64,000 bases of DNA from Dipylidium caninum (Eukaryota; Platyhelminthes; Cestoda; Cyclophyllidea; Dipylidiidae). Below the pieces are notes generated by a model. The model did no database searches, was not told the DNA's origin, and saw nothing but the letters and a program-made list of their open reading frames with translations. The stretch lies in NCBI GenBank assembly GCA_017562135.1, contig QEYB01000026.1:434001-498000 (forward strand), written 5' to 3'. The stretch's first letter is position 1; every line of letters starts with the position of its first letter. The translations under genes and the position numbers were made by a program. Of the stretch, positions 21,819 through 33,922 are shown one piece after another.

Positions 21819-22484
21819 TCATCTATTTCGATTAATTACTGACGTCGTATTCGAGTTTTCATCTCTCTGTATCGTCCTGTGTCTAATTGGAGCAGCTTCC
21901 CTGAATGAAGTCTGTAAACAGCGAAAGCGTTGAGTTAGTGAGGTGATCAGCATTACCTGTTGGTACTCGGGATCCATGGGGTTATAATTTTTCCCGCGTT
22001 CTGACTTCCTTCGTCGAATAGTAGCGTACAAATTATTGGCAAATTCGGAGGCTTCCGCGCGCAAAAGATCTTGTTCGTCCAGATGTTTGTGTCTTCTAAG
22101 ACTTGAAAAACCAGATACCTGTATCTGACTTTTTGGGGGTGCATCGTCTCGATTGCATTCTTGACAGAAGAATGGAACATCAATTTATATTACTGTGAGT
22201 TAGTAAATTGATAAGGACTTATAGTAAGTGTGTTATTTTCAAGTATTAGCAAACCTGCAGGGAGTTTGGATGAAAAATCCGTGCCTTGGAGTCTCCGAAA
22301 ACTTTTACGAAAAGAGCTGCGTGACAGCAGACCGCGTTTGGCTGTAGTTTGGTGGTCTTGATCGAGGACGTTCGATTTCTTAAGAGGCAGTGATGAGACT
22401 GGTGAAGACACTGCCCCTGTAGGTACTCGAGACATGGCCGGCGAAGTTGGCTGCGTTGTTGGTGTCTCCAATGTCAGTTTTTGT
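21819..22484 (-). CDS. Unassigned coding exons, possibly the 3' end of the ankyrin gene
   Basis: Two or three minus-strand exons look coding. The first (22255 to about 22484) is Ser/Thr/Pro-rich, then basic (SRSSFRKSFRRLQGTDFSSK). The second (about 21960-22190) includes LLRAEASEFANNLYATIRRR and MDPEYQQ. The last ends EAAPIRHRTIQRDENSN with a stop at 21819-21821. I do not recognise the product. The strand and order would suit a C-terminal tail of the SOWAH-like gene upstream (24.7-26.0 kb), but no exon was found across the 2 kb between them, so it could be a separate gene. The start of the middle exon is unresolved because all frames at the nearest acceptor contain a stop. Confidence 0.45.
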
Positions 22485-24679
22485 ACTTAAAATGAAGGGA
22501 GTCACTTTATTTTTTTCATCGTTCCGTTCTGCTTTCTTACAAAACCCTGTACTCCAAATTGAGACACCCTATACGAATCATGGTAAATAAGGACAGTATT
22601 TGGTTTGTGATTGACTATCTTTTGAAACCACTTAGCTTAAGTGGAAAGGGACACGTATATTTTTGGTCTTGAAGGAACCTAAAAAAAGGGAAATAACTCC
22701 TCTTCAATGTAAAACAGTTAGCAATCTCCTCGTCCTAAACAATCCAGGACTTTTTTGTCGCCTCTAGGTATTTGTGAAGTTTGGTCAACTGTGTTGCGGT
22801 CACCCATCCGAGAGTTATTAAGTGTGTTAGTACGATCAGAACGAATTAATCAGAAAAGCTGAAAGCATTTGTGTCATTTTGGCTACCTGGGATCTTACAA
22901 ATATAGTCTCTACAAGCAACCTATCTTAAAACAACTTTCCACCAAAAAAAAGAAAACTCGATTACTATTTCGCGTGCCGAATATTGTGAATTGTTGGTTG
23001 ATTATGTGCGTTGAAGACAAATTATTCCAATTGACATTTTTACTATGTTTTCAAGCAATTCATTTACAAATAAACATCCTATACAAGTTTTGAGCCAAAG
23101 TTAAAGACTCTCGAATTAGGTCACCGACTGTTTGGATCTACTAACATCTACCAAGGAAGAATTGACGGAGAAGGCAAAAAACGACTCAAAGCAGAATAAT
23201 ATCTTTCGTAAATCATTTGAATGGTTGGAAACTCGAAATTCTCAACAAATGGCAGTGAAATATTTAAAAAGATTCGTTTTTTGTCAGCTTTATTTGAATG
23301 TATGAGTAAAAGAGAGCATGACGAACTCTTCCCATATCTCTCCAAAGTGATTAGCACAAAAGTTGGACATAATGCTAAACAAAATCGAGGAGTACTTACA
23401 AAGTGGCAACCCTTCTAGCATTTTGATATATTGACTTCGGAATTGACCTACCAAAATATGAACGATCCGAGAAAGAGATAACCCATTACCGAAAGTAGCC
23501 AAACGAGGTTAGTCCAGGTACTGTCGGTTATGTAAGTCAAACGGGTTAACTTGGAGAGACTGAGCAAATTAGCGAAGTGAAAATTGGCTCAATCACGAAA
23601 ATTAAGAGGGAAAAGACGGGTAGTTAGCTGTCTTTCGCGGGAACAGGTCAGTAATCTTGTCTTTTACCGCTCCGTTTCCAGCTTACTCCTCAACCTATTT
23701 CCAGCTTCCGTATTTGGCAAGTAGCTGACTGGAAGTCTACCACTGTAGTCCCGTATTGTGGATTTTGCACCTACAAATATTCAAAAAGCTATGAAATTAT
23801 CAATAAGTGGAGGGAAGCTCATGTAACGCGTTTCCATCAATAAAATAACGTCTTTTTGGTATTGTGCCAATTTAGTAGTTAGAGAATAAATTTGAAAAAC
23901 GGATAAACCAATTCACCAAAATAAAATGCAAATATGTAATTTCTTGTGGCCTGTAATGTGCATAAATATTAATGATTATTTGTAAGAATGCACAGTAGAA
24001 TCTATACAACAGAAAATATTTAAAATCAGGAAGGTCAATTTGTCAATTAAGCGGCTCACAGAAATATTTCCATACACGCAAGTGATCGAATCGTATGTTA
24101 TGAGAGTGGACTAAGTCCAAATACGATACTTCCTATTTAAAATGAGTTGAAGAATAATTTAATATCTATGGGAAGTAAGACGGCCGCATACCAAAATCCC
24201 ATATTCCAATTGAGGTACTCTTTTACATGGCTAAAATTATGCCGATAACAATAGTTGTGAGATCTGACTAGCAGCGTAAAACCACTGTCAATTTTATCCT
24301 TTACTACACACATTTGCTATGGTTTAAATAAAAAGAGATTTAAAATTTCAGTCGACGAAATTAGAATATTTCGGTTGCCCTGCACACCTCAGATAAAATG
24401 AGAAGCGAACTACAAAAAGAAGCTACGAGATAGCATGATCTAGGCATACCCATGGAATAAAAATCGCCGAAACGGACGGTTTACTATTCCGTTTGCAATA
24501 GCAACATGTAGGTTCTAACAATATTGGTCGCGATCCTTGTCCTTAATCTAAGACTTACTATAACGGGGTGGGTTTCGTAAAAAAGCCAACTATTTTACAT
24601 GGAAAGAGTGTGACCTAAGTAGCTCACTAGATCTAGCGTCATGCAAGTTGTATTGTGGAAAAACTAAGGGTAAACGCAC
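22485..24679. other. Interval inside or between minus-strand genes
   Basis: No reading frame here can be assigned. It is AT-rich, with short runs only. It may be a long intron of the SOWAH-like gene, or an intergenic spacer. Confidence 0.35.
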
Positions 24680-26025
24680 CGAATTGGGACATGAGCAAAA
24701 AAGCAACTTCCTCCGAAGCACCAATGGCAGCCATATGAAGTGGAGTAAGACCCTGAATTGACGACTATGGATGCCTCCAAGTAAAATCACTTACCCCCTG
24801 AAATTAAGAAAGTATAACATAAACCGGAAAAGTGCAACTAAATGCAGAACATTTCTAAAAAAATCAGAGTGCAAAGTGCTTAAGTCAGGGAACCATCAAT
24901 TCCAAACAATAAATAAAGAAATGGACTTTCGAGTGGCCCAAAAGTACATTCCTTTACAATTCAAATTATGTGCACGGGCCTTAAAACCACAGGACATGGT
25001 TTTGATGCCTCCCGACATAACTAAATGGAAATTTAAAAATGAAAAAGATGCAAGCAACTCCATATAGGATATCTAGGTTCTAGCAGCACCAGATTATGGA
25101 AAATATGAAAATTAAATCTTTGCCGTTATGAGCATGCAAGAAATCATCTTAGAGTATTCATGGCATACATGGTTTCGGATATCCACTGTTGCTTTGTAAT
25201 TTCCAGCAAGTAGACGTACTAAACCCATATCATTAACTCGAGCAGCGAAATGCAGAGCAGTCTAAAAATAGTATGTAGTCAACAGATTATGAAAACCTTG
25301 CATTTTTACCATAAAAATAAGCACTTACATTCTGAAAAGCGTGAGATGGCGTGTCGGAAAAATACGTGACCAAACCCAGAAGAATAATAATTAAACACGC
25401 AAATTAAAAAAGAGACACCTACTCCAGTAATGTAATCCTACAATAGATAAAAATAAGTGTTTTTGGTGATGCTAACGATTAGTTCAGGGAAAGTAGTAAA
25501 AAACACAAGGATGAGATGGAAGCGTGTAAATTACCCGCCAATTGACGAGGCCGGGATTTCTCGAAAGTAAGTTAGATATTTCATTATAATCACATTTAAA
25601 AATGGCGTCTCGAAACATCCGTTCATAGTCTGAAATCTTATAAGAAACGGTAAATATTGATATAAAATTAACTAATAGGATGTGAAAACGTACTCCATAA
25701 GCTACGCCATCAATCTAAATAAAAATAAAATCATGTTTAACTAAACATTATAGATAGCTATAACACAATCAAAAAGGTAAATAAAGTTGTAAATCGATGA
25801 TGAATTACCATCATGGTTATTGATGTAACGAGGTTGTGAAATTACATGTAACGATTGGGAGTCCAACCAATTAGTCTTCTCATAACCAGTTGATTTTCGA
25901 AATGCTATGGTTTCTGAATTTCCAGAAGGTGCTTGCATGATGTTCGAAAATATACCGCATGAACAGCAACCTGGCAAAGTAAACCGCATATTTGCATTAT
26001 CTTCATGAATGATATGAAAAACCAT
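24680..26025 (-). CDS. Sosondowah (SOWAH)-type ankyrin repeat protein, partial model
   Basis: Ankyrin-repeat protein. Exons on the minus strand that join in phase 0: 25694-25714 (21 nt, IDGVAYG), 25535-25636 (34 residues, ending NLLSRNPGLVNWR), 25423-25437 (15 nt, DYITG), 25329-25331 (3 nt, Asn), 25169-25261 (31 residues, TALHFAARVNDMG) and 24680-24764 (GLTPLHMAAIGASEEV). The joined core, PGLVNWRDYITG then TALHFAAR and TPLHMAA, matches the SOWAH pattern of K/R-D-F-x-T-G-F-T-A-L-H-W-A-A followed by TPLHLAA. An upstream candidate exon (about 25800-26025, with SGNSETIAFRKSTGYEKTNW) could be N-terminal, but its donor phase does not fit the 21-nt exon, so that join is unproven. The N-terminal SOWAH domain and the 3' end are not located. 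The function of the family is poorly known. Confidence 0.62.
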
Positions 26026-28513
26026 ATATAATTGTTTGCAGGAATTACATCAGCTACTTTGGTGAGACAAATACCTGAAAGAATACGTCTATCAAGTGAT
26101 GGGGCCAGTTTTAGTCATTAATCCACAAAGAAGTTAAACCGCCATTGATTCGTGCAAAGCATAAAGTATCTATGAAAACCACTACTTGTATGCTATAAAT
26201 TCGGGGTTTAGCCCTCCGTTTCTTAAGGTTAATAAGATAAATGACAACTCACTACCCAGCTTTTGAGTTGACCGCTTCAAAGCAAGGACGCCAGAGGCAC
26301 GGCGGAGTTCATTTAAAGGAAAATTATATCCTTTTTTTAAATCTTGCAGCAAAAGTTTTGCAACACAATCTTTTAAAATCCTTAACGATCGTTTAGTAAT
26401 TATATTTAATTATGGCTGTTAATAGACGTTCCGTAATACTCATGTTGACGGCATTCTACATCTAATACGGTAACCAGCCACTTTCTGAGAACCCACACAA
26501 GTGTTCTCACGCTCAGACACATTAGACTAAGCCATTTGTTTTTGGTCAAGGCTCCCCTTCCTTACAATCTTGAAGCACATTCCCGCAGTACAGCTTTCCA
26601 TTATCAATTTACAGTTGTCAGCTGACGGACCTTATGGGTAATTTTACTCTCTATTTACGCTAAATGTACTAAGCGTTGTGTAGGTGCCTGTATTCTTTTC
26701 CTGAAAGCACCATGCCTCGTTTGTGTTGCTAGGAAATCGCGCTGTTCTATCATCACTACGTAGTTATATGCAATTCTGTTCAACCATTTGCGACCTCTTC
26801 CAACTGTCAGGATTCTTTCAAACAAATTGTTCTACTAATCATCGTCTCTTCCAACCTACTTTTAGGTTAAATCACTAACTTTGACTGGCATTCGGTTCCT
26901 TTGTTTTTATTTCGCCCTTTTAGATCGAATTTTAATGATCACCTACTTTCACTTTGAAGTGCTTTGTCATGATGATACCACTGCGAGTGCCAACTTTTCG
27001 AATAACCAAGTATTAAATGTTTATGAAGTGGCTATTTAAACATTCCACATGCTCAAATTCTTTCAACAGTTAACTGCCTTCGGGATTGATAACTAGTTAT
27101 ATGCCTACGCACCTGCCCTTCTCGCCTTTTTAAATGTTTGTCTCAAGACAGCAATTTATGTCAATCTACTTTCCAATGGTATCCGTTGACTTTGTTTTCA
27201 GCAAAGACCGCACAATACCAATGTTGCGTTTACATCTGCACGGTATCCGCGCTTAAACGCTTGCCTCTAAAAGATTCATCCTCCACTGTAGTCAACCATG
27301 ACTGGTACATGTAGTATAACTATAATTCCGTATCCTATTCCACACAATGATTGTTTGAGTTTACACAAGACCCTGTGGTGAGTGAGTGAGGACAGCTGAA
27401 AACGTCGTCCATGATGTTTGCTTTACCCCTCGTTCCGACGCAGCCATGCTTTGCGCAGTGGTAGAGGGGCCATTTCGGGTCTTTATGAAGAGACCCATAT
27501 CAACTCTCTTCCTTTTTTAAGAATTATTTTGGTAAACTTGCAGCTCTACCACAGGGAATGATCATTTAAGTCCCATGATAAAGCGGGTCTCCACAGCGTT
27601 GATATTGCTAGAGGGTCAAATGCAAATCTTTGAATTCTTTGCGAAAACCTCTCAAATAACCACTTATATCTCTAAATTTCTGGAATAGTGCTTACTTAAC
27701 AATGCGGATCTGTTAGAGCAGAATTACACGGAGTATCTTTCGCTATAACAAATAGTGCCTTGGAATTCACTTCCAAGAGTTATTTTTAAGTTAGATCATT
27801 CAAATTTACCAAACTTTTCAAGTTGTCATCTATTTTCACCTAAAACAGCAGTACAGATTGGCGGTAAAAACTACGAATTATAGAATACGTGTTGACATCG
27901 ACTGAAGTAGGTCTTCGTAATAATATTAACCCCAAACACCTAAGATTGGAACAGACCATTTTGTTCTTATGACACATCAGAGCCTCATTTCCCTACCTCC
28001 TATTTCCTGGTGCCTCGAGACTTATGTTAATTTGTATAAGTCAGCGCAAATATCAATGTATTTCACTGCTCGACAAAATTTCTTGACGATGGTTTGTGTT
28101 TTGACTATGAGGCTCTGAAGCGAAGCTGGAACAAAATTAGCGCATTTGTACGAATGAATGTTTTTCAAGGGAACAGCTAAGCTCATTCCACCTTTAAGCT
28201 TCCTTCGTGCCATTTTAATAGTTTATTATCATAGGAGGTCATATCTAACGAAATGTCCAAGAAAATTGTGGGTACACAAGCCTTCTGACCGCTTCTCTCG
28301 AAATCTAGATTTCTCTAATTATGCCTGAAGTTTCGCTACAGCTCAAGACAGAGTTTGCATTGTGAAGCAGATTCAACATTGCCCTAGTAAAATCGCCACC
28401 AACCAAGCGCCTGAGGACGACTGAGTGCGCGTACCCTCTGGGTCAGAGCAGGTAGAGACGTGAGTAGATGCAAATGCACCACGCAATACTCACTATTTCT
28501 TGGAACCACCATA
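26026..28513. other. Intergenic region with a U4-like 14-mer
   Basis: No protein-coding gene was recognised. A 63-codon minus-strand ORF (28022-28213, starting MARRKLKGGM) is basic and could be chance. At 27448-27461 there is an exact match to the conserved GCTTTGCGCAGTGG near the 5' end of U4 snRNA, followed by a perfect hairpin at 27477-27496; see findings. The right end holds the upstream region of the first four-helix membrane gene. Confidence 0.4.
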
Positions 28514-28927
28514 ATGGACATCCTCACTCTCACAGTACCTCTCACCTGCCTCTCAATAGGCCTCTGCATCACGGCTCTGGTATTACCCGAATGGAATTGT
28601 GGCGGCTTCTTCACAACCTGCGTCTTTACCCTCGTCCACCTAATTATCATGGGGCTTATTGTCGGCGGTATGGCTCTCGTTACCATTGTTTTCTTCACCG
28701 ATATCTGCGGCGCCTGCAATGTCAAGTGGTTGCCTGGGCCCATCTGCGCCTCCTACAAGATCCTCATTTCCGCCCTCGGGGCTGCAAGCTTACTGGCGGG
28801 CAACCTACTCTATGCGATATTGTTCGTCAAGTCGTGGTCATTTTTGCTCTCCTTGTCAGGATCCATCATTGCCGTACATGTGGTGCTGTTCAATATGTTC
28901 GGATCAAGATGTTTTCGTAATAACTAA
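28514..28927 (+). CDS. Four-helix membrane protein, paralog A
   Basis: A single-exon 137-residue protein (start 28514, stop 28925-28927). Hydropathy by eye gives four membrane helices: about residues 4-24, 33-58, 78-103 and 107-128. Conserved features shared with the paralog at 32057 are the W-x-C-G-x-F-F-T-T-C segment after helix 1, the loop pattern D-I/L-C-x2-C, then PGP-x-C, and a GNLLYA-x3-VKSW block. The short Cys-bearing loop recalls the W-x-C motif of claudin/PMP22-like tetraspans, but the loop is much smaller, so this is not a standard member. Function unknown; probably a membrane protein of restricted taxonomic range. An in-frame upstream Met (28460) would add 18 residues; the later Met matches the paralog start. 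Confidence 0.8.
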   Translation: MDILTLTVPLTCLSIGLCITALVLPEWNCGGFFTTCVFTLVHLIIMGLIVGGMALVTIVFFTDICGACNVKWLPGPICASYKILISALGAASLLAGNLLYAILFVKSWSFLLSLSGSIIAVHVVLFNMFGSRCFRNN

Positions 28928-28982
28928 TATCATGGGATCTGTCACCGTGCGTATATTCACACCTGACATAGATTTATAAGAC

Positions 28983-28988
28983 AATAAA
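28983..28988 (+). terminator. Poly(A) signal AATAAA after paralog A
   Basis: A canonical hexamer about 55 nt past the stop codon, supporting a short 3'UTR. Confidence 0.7.
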
Positions 28989-31900
28989 AGTGTCTCATTT
29001 ATATGATCCTTAACCAAGGATTACCGCCACTATCACTCAAAGTAAATTATCTTCCGAATTATTGGCATCGTGAATTTATTTTGGCTCTCGGTGTTGTCTC
29101 TCTCACCTTCAAATTTTTACAGACAAGTGTAACTTACCAAGAAATTCGCGAAATTTAACTGGACAGTTGCTGTGTTGCCGTGATATGGAGAAGAATATGG
29201 ACTATTTATGCAAGATTTCCACATTATTAGAAGTTGGATAGTGATGTAACACACGTGTAGTGCACGTTTACCATGTCCATTCACAGTCAAATCCCTTTCG
29301 CCGCAACAAAACGACTGGTTTGTGTTTCGACCACAATAATGGCAGACTGCCGTAGGCGCCTATCGGAGTGGAGCTTTCGCGTTTACACGTGATCGCGAAT
29401 AATGTATGTTGATGCCTTCATTAATGTCAGTGTAACTTTGAAGCTTATCTTTCTGCAGACGTACTCTTCATCCCACGTGGAAAAAGTAGTCAGCCTACTA
29501 TCTAGCAACCTTTCGTTAATTCAAACTAAGGAGCAACTACTAAGGCCTTACGGCACCTGCTACCATCCACACCGGTGGTGTTGCGAAGAAGAATATCCGT
29601 GCAGTGTAAGAATCCACCTAAAGTAGTCTAATCTCCGCTTAAATTCACATGGGTGGACTAAAATGGGACTGGTTGTTAGGAAGTACATTTTGATGGTCGT
29701 ACCCAATTTACTTACCGGTTAATCATTTAGGGGAGAAGAAGGGCTCGGAGACCTTGTTTTTCTGTGTCACTTTTCTTATTTATATGGTCCATCGTCAGTT
29801 CACAAAAAAGCTAAACTGTGGAAGTAAGTGGCTTCGAAGCCAAAGGAAACGTTAGTAAAAATAGGGGGAGTTCGTTGAAATGACACGCAATTTAAGCATA
29901 AGGCGCTGATCACTTTTAACCGTAAACAGGAGACTAAAACGTCTTCGGCCTACAGTCTCCAATACGGCCGGATTTTCAGCAAGAACCAATTGACATGACC
30001 AATTTAACTTATCTATTTAATATCGAAAACTGGAAGCTACTTGCTTACCTCCACCCTTAAGCCTTGTTGCACTTTTCGCGGTGAAGAGTTTGACCTTCCA
30101 CGGCTGAGGATAAATAATTTGGGTGACACCTTCACAGCAATTAAGATTACGCTGACAATTGACCGTAAGCTGCTGGTGTTATTCCACTCCTTTTCTCCAC
30201 CACAACATGTCTCTTCTATCGTCTACCCCATCGCCTCGCGTCCCTCCCGGATGGCCTTATTTTCCTCAACAAATGTGTCTTGCTGTGGTCTTTTTTTCTG
30301 ATAAAATTGTAAGACATCTGTCTAAGCCGCATGCACAGGAAAATGAATGACCCTACTCGCGAATGCGGGAACCCTTTTCCTGTACCAGTTAACACCAAAA
30401 AGAATTGTGATTCTTCCCCTACGACAGTTGTTCTATTTACTCACTAGACGAGGAGGACAGTGTCCCCGGGGGTCTGACATTCTTCATGCTCGCTCCCTCT
30501 CAGCTCGTAGTATCCTAGGGAAATTTACGCAATCGCATTTGAGACTACCTCGATTCGACGTAGCCACCGACTTTAACTAGTCCACATGAAACTTTCCACT
30601 TCACTTTTCTTTTTTGAGTTCAGGCCTATGACCAATGCCGTCGTCAGAGGAATGTATTTCCGCAAAGTGCATAGCTGCCTAAAAATGCTGTCCTGACTAA
30701 GGGGGTATAAAGGGTAACATGTGAAGTGAAACCGCCGGGGGTGTCGGTGAGCCGAAGTCTGCCCCAAAGGACGCGGCCCCCGGTTTAGAGGCGATGGAGA
30801 CAATGGAGTGACTAATCGCATTATGCGGGTCTCCGTCTCCGGGTGTGAAGTTCCGCCGCTCCGATTGATTTCGTCAGTATGGCAGGGTGACTGAAAGTGA
30901 AATTGAACCAATGGAACACAGGGTGTGTGTATGTGTGTGCCTGTGCGCCTGTGGGTGAATGTGACAAGAACACACGAACTGCCCGAGTCTGCGTCATGGT
31001 GAGCGCAAATTGCACAAAGGATGAATGAAAATGGCAAATAATCTGGCGACACTGTAAAGTGATATGGACATGATTCACACAGTGCAATCCGACCCAAGAG
31101 AATGTGCAAATGGTTCCGGTTAGGAAAGGAGGGGAAGGAAGTAAAATAGCCTTCTGCTAGTCATATAGACAAATACAGGTTGTGTTACGTTGAGTTGGTA
31201 GCTCACCAGAGATAGGTGAATTCTTCCAGAACAAATCATAGCTAACTCCCACTACATTTCTAATAAGTACAACAAAAAGTGGTTTCTCCATTTTACACCA
31301 CACAGCTACATTCGCATATGAAGATGTTCAGAATCCGTTCCGAAAGTTGTTCAAAATTAAGGAGTTCTCAACTGTTAGGCTCTGTGCCCTCGATGAAAGT
31401 CGCCATCCACCAGAGATAAATAGATGTAACTAACTATTAAAATAACTTCAGTGCTCTCCGGCCGTCTTTTGAACAATGTCAAGATGGGACCCCCAAAAGG
31501 GTTTGTGACTTAACACTTGCTTATAAGTAAGAAACCGCTCCACCAACCTGTTGACAAATGTGTGGGATGAAGATGCTATCAGATAAACGGTAGGGGAAGA
31601 TGATTAGCATTAAAGGAACATTGTTACCGCCTATCGCAATGTGGTTTTACAAATCCCTTTTCCCTTGGTTAACTCGAAGATGCTGGGCACAAAGGTATTC
31701 TCGAGGAACGCCTGAATGTCGCACTTCTATGGTTTCATAGCACCGCTGTCGTTGATGACACTCGCTCAGACAGTTTTTTTTAAATTGTGAATAGCCTAAA
31801 GGGCAACAGTGGCACCACCAGCGGGGGCAGCCGAAGGCGATTGGCGGGGTGTGCAGAAGGATAAAAGTGGAGCAGGCAGCGAGAGGCACACTAGAGGCCT

Positions 31901-32056
31901 CGCACACAGCAAAAGAGAAACTCAGGGTTAAGAGCACATCTCACAGTAGCACATTGTTGTGTGATACCGGTTAACCAATAGGCTGCATCAACTTGTTGAC
32001 ATGAGCCACCAAGTCAAGCAACAGGGAAGCATTACTAAAGACCACAGGCTCGCAAC
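28989..32056. other. Spacer between the tandem paralogs
   Basis: 3.1 kb without a recognised gene or a third paralog copy. Minus-strand ORFs at 30573-31109 and 31647-31937 show no family signature. A TATA-like GGATAAAAG lies at 31859-31867, roughly 190 bp before the paralog B start, and could be its promoter. Confidence 0.4.
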
Positions 32057-32473
32057 ATGCAAGATCTCAGCGCTCTGACTATTCCTTTGAGCTGTTTAGC
32101 AATCGGACTTTGTGTGACTAGTTTGGCGGTGCCCTACTGGAGTTGTGGCAATTTTTTCACTACTTGCATCTTCACAATCGTACACCTTGTCGTGATGGCT
32201 CTGCTTCTCGGTGGCCTCGCGATTTTTGGTCTGGTCTTCTTGATGGATCTCTGCAGAACCTGTCGAAATTCCCGGATTCCTGGGCCAGTATGTAATACTT
32301 GTAAAATCCTTTTCTCGGCTGTGGGCGCCGGCTGTTTGTTGGGAGGAAATCTCCTCTATGCGGTGATATATGTCAAGTCCTGGTCCTACATTCTCTCCTT
32401 CGCTGGCTCCGTTGTCGCCCTTCACGTGGTACTGATTTCACTATTTTCCAGTCGATGTCTACAAGGCACCTAG
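32057..32473 (+). CDS. Four-helix membrane protein, paralog B
   Basis: A single-exon 138-residue protein (stop 32471-32473) with the same four-helix layout as paralog A at 28514. Aligned by eye the two agree at roughly half of positions without gaps after the first residues: IGLC near the start, W-x-C-G-x-FFTTC, PGP-x-C, CKIL in place of YKIL, GNLLYA and VKSW. It was therefore probably produced by tandem duplication. Six or more cysteines are shared, mostly in loops and at the C-terminus (S-R-C). The product is a likely integral membrane protein of unknown function. Both genes lack introns in the coding part, unlike nearly every other gene in the window. Confidence 0.8.
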   Translation: MQDLSALTIPLSCLAIGLCVTSLAVPYWSCGNFFTTCIFTIVHLVVMALLLGGLAIFGLVFLMDLCRTCRNSRIPGPVCNTCKILFSAVGAGCLLGGNLLYAVIYVKSWSYILSFAGSVVALHVVLISLFSSRCLQGT

Positions 32474-33904
32474 GAAGTCCGCAGAGCAACTCGGTCAATT
32501 TGTCTCCTGTGTAATTTAATAATATTTTACGCATTACTTATCATTTTTTTATTGTCAACACTGTAAACCCTTTGAGTGTATTAAAAACATTCCTAAGTGT
32601 ATTCATCATCTCAAGAAGGTGTAAAACCCAATGCGATAGATGCCGTTTTTGTTGAAAGTAAGACTTGGTTATTAACCTTTTGGGCAAAAAAGGTGAATAG
32701 AAAAGATAGCAATGTTTTAACAGTTTTTCAGTGAATTCCATCTCAAATCTGCTGTCAAACTGAGGCGGTGGATGATAAAGTAGCATTTAAATGCAGCCGG
32801 TTGGGCCAGTGATGCAAACACGCCCCGAGGCGCAACTACATGCTTTCCTTCACGTGTGGTGATGACTGCGTCTCCGGAAGGAGCGGCGCATGTCATAAGA
32901 GGCCGAGATCCCAGTGTTCACGAGAGGTGTCGTGATGGGGTCTCGAATCTGTACTGTTGCAGCCTTTGACTTTCGGTGGGATGGGCGAGGGCAGCCTTCG
33001 TATTCCGTCAGCTTAAAGATTTTGGGTAGTGCTTATCTAGTTCCCTCTTTTCAATAAACTAAATGGAAAAGAGTACACATAGTTGTGCATGTTATATGCG
33101 GCATTTAGTGCAAAAACTGCCTTTCTTTCTTAACCGTAAGGGGTCTTGTCAGACCTAAAATTTAAATTCGGTGTGAATGTCGCAAATTTGCCACAATATC
33201 TAAAATTAAACGAGCATTTAAATACAGTAACATTGCATCTTCTCCTCTGGAAAAGAAGGACGTTCCTCCGGTCCGATGCAGGTGATTTACGGCGCATGTG
33301 ACCTTTCAGACATATTTTCGAAAGAGCGATTTTTCAAATTTGCCTCAATTTTCGCCCGTGGCCGAGAGAAATGAAGGCATCAAAAAAGCACGAGGTCAAT
33401 TTGTCGCAAGGCACCTCGAGGTTATGGTACCAATTTTGCAAAATTAATTGGAGTGTTGTAAGTTACGGGATGTGATACAAAACATTGTAATCACGAAGTC
33501 GCAGTGAATTCGGCCTCCATCATGGTGGGTAGTCTTAAGAGTCGTTTTTGGCGTTGCTGTATCGTTTACACTGTCCTCTCTTGTCCGCCTGAAGTTCAAT
33601 TTCGCATGGTCCATTTATGGACTGAGGGGCTGCCTTCTAAATACCCACTTCAAAGGGACAACAGTTTGTAGAAGTGGTGGCTAAACCCTGACGATAATCT
33701 ATACTCTATATTATTCACTCTTCGTTATACTAGCATTCACTTTCCTCGACAACTTGGGTTAAAGTTTTCTGAGACATTTTCTGTTAAGTGTATCCAGGGC
33801 TCATTACACTCGCATTCGTGTGTCGGACTCTGATGAGGCGAAGACTTAACAGCAAACGTCGCTCGAATCATCCTTTACAGAATGGCCTCATCGCCATCCT
33901 GATT

Positions 33905-33922
33905 CCCCCCCCCCCCCTCCCC
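33905..33922. repeat. Poly-C tract
   Basis: Thirteen consecutive C residues (33905-33917), then T and four more C. A simple homopolymer repeat, prone to sequencing error. Confidence 0.9.

Noticed and set aside
28468..28920. Alternative plus-strand frames of 150 and 119 codons overlapping paralog A
   Set aside because: The frame starting at 28514 is the only one conserved in the paralog at 32057.
30573..31109. 178-codon minus-strand ORF
   Set aside because: Its composition is that of translated GT-rich low-complexity DNA, it has no recognisable domain, and an overlapping frame is open as well.
31647..31937. Minus-strand ORF with a hydrophobic, signal-like start
   Set aside because: It overlaps the promoter region of paralog B, has no family match and no supporting signals; probably chance.
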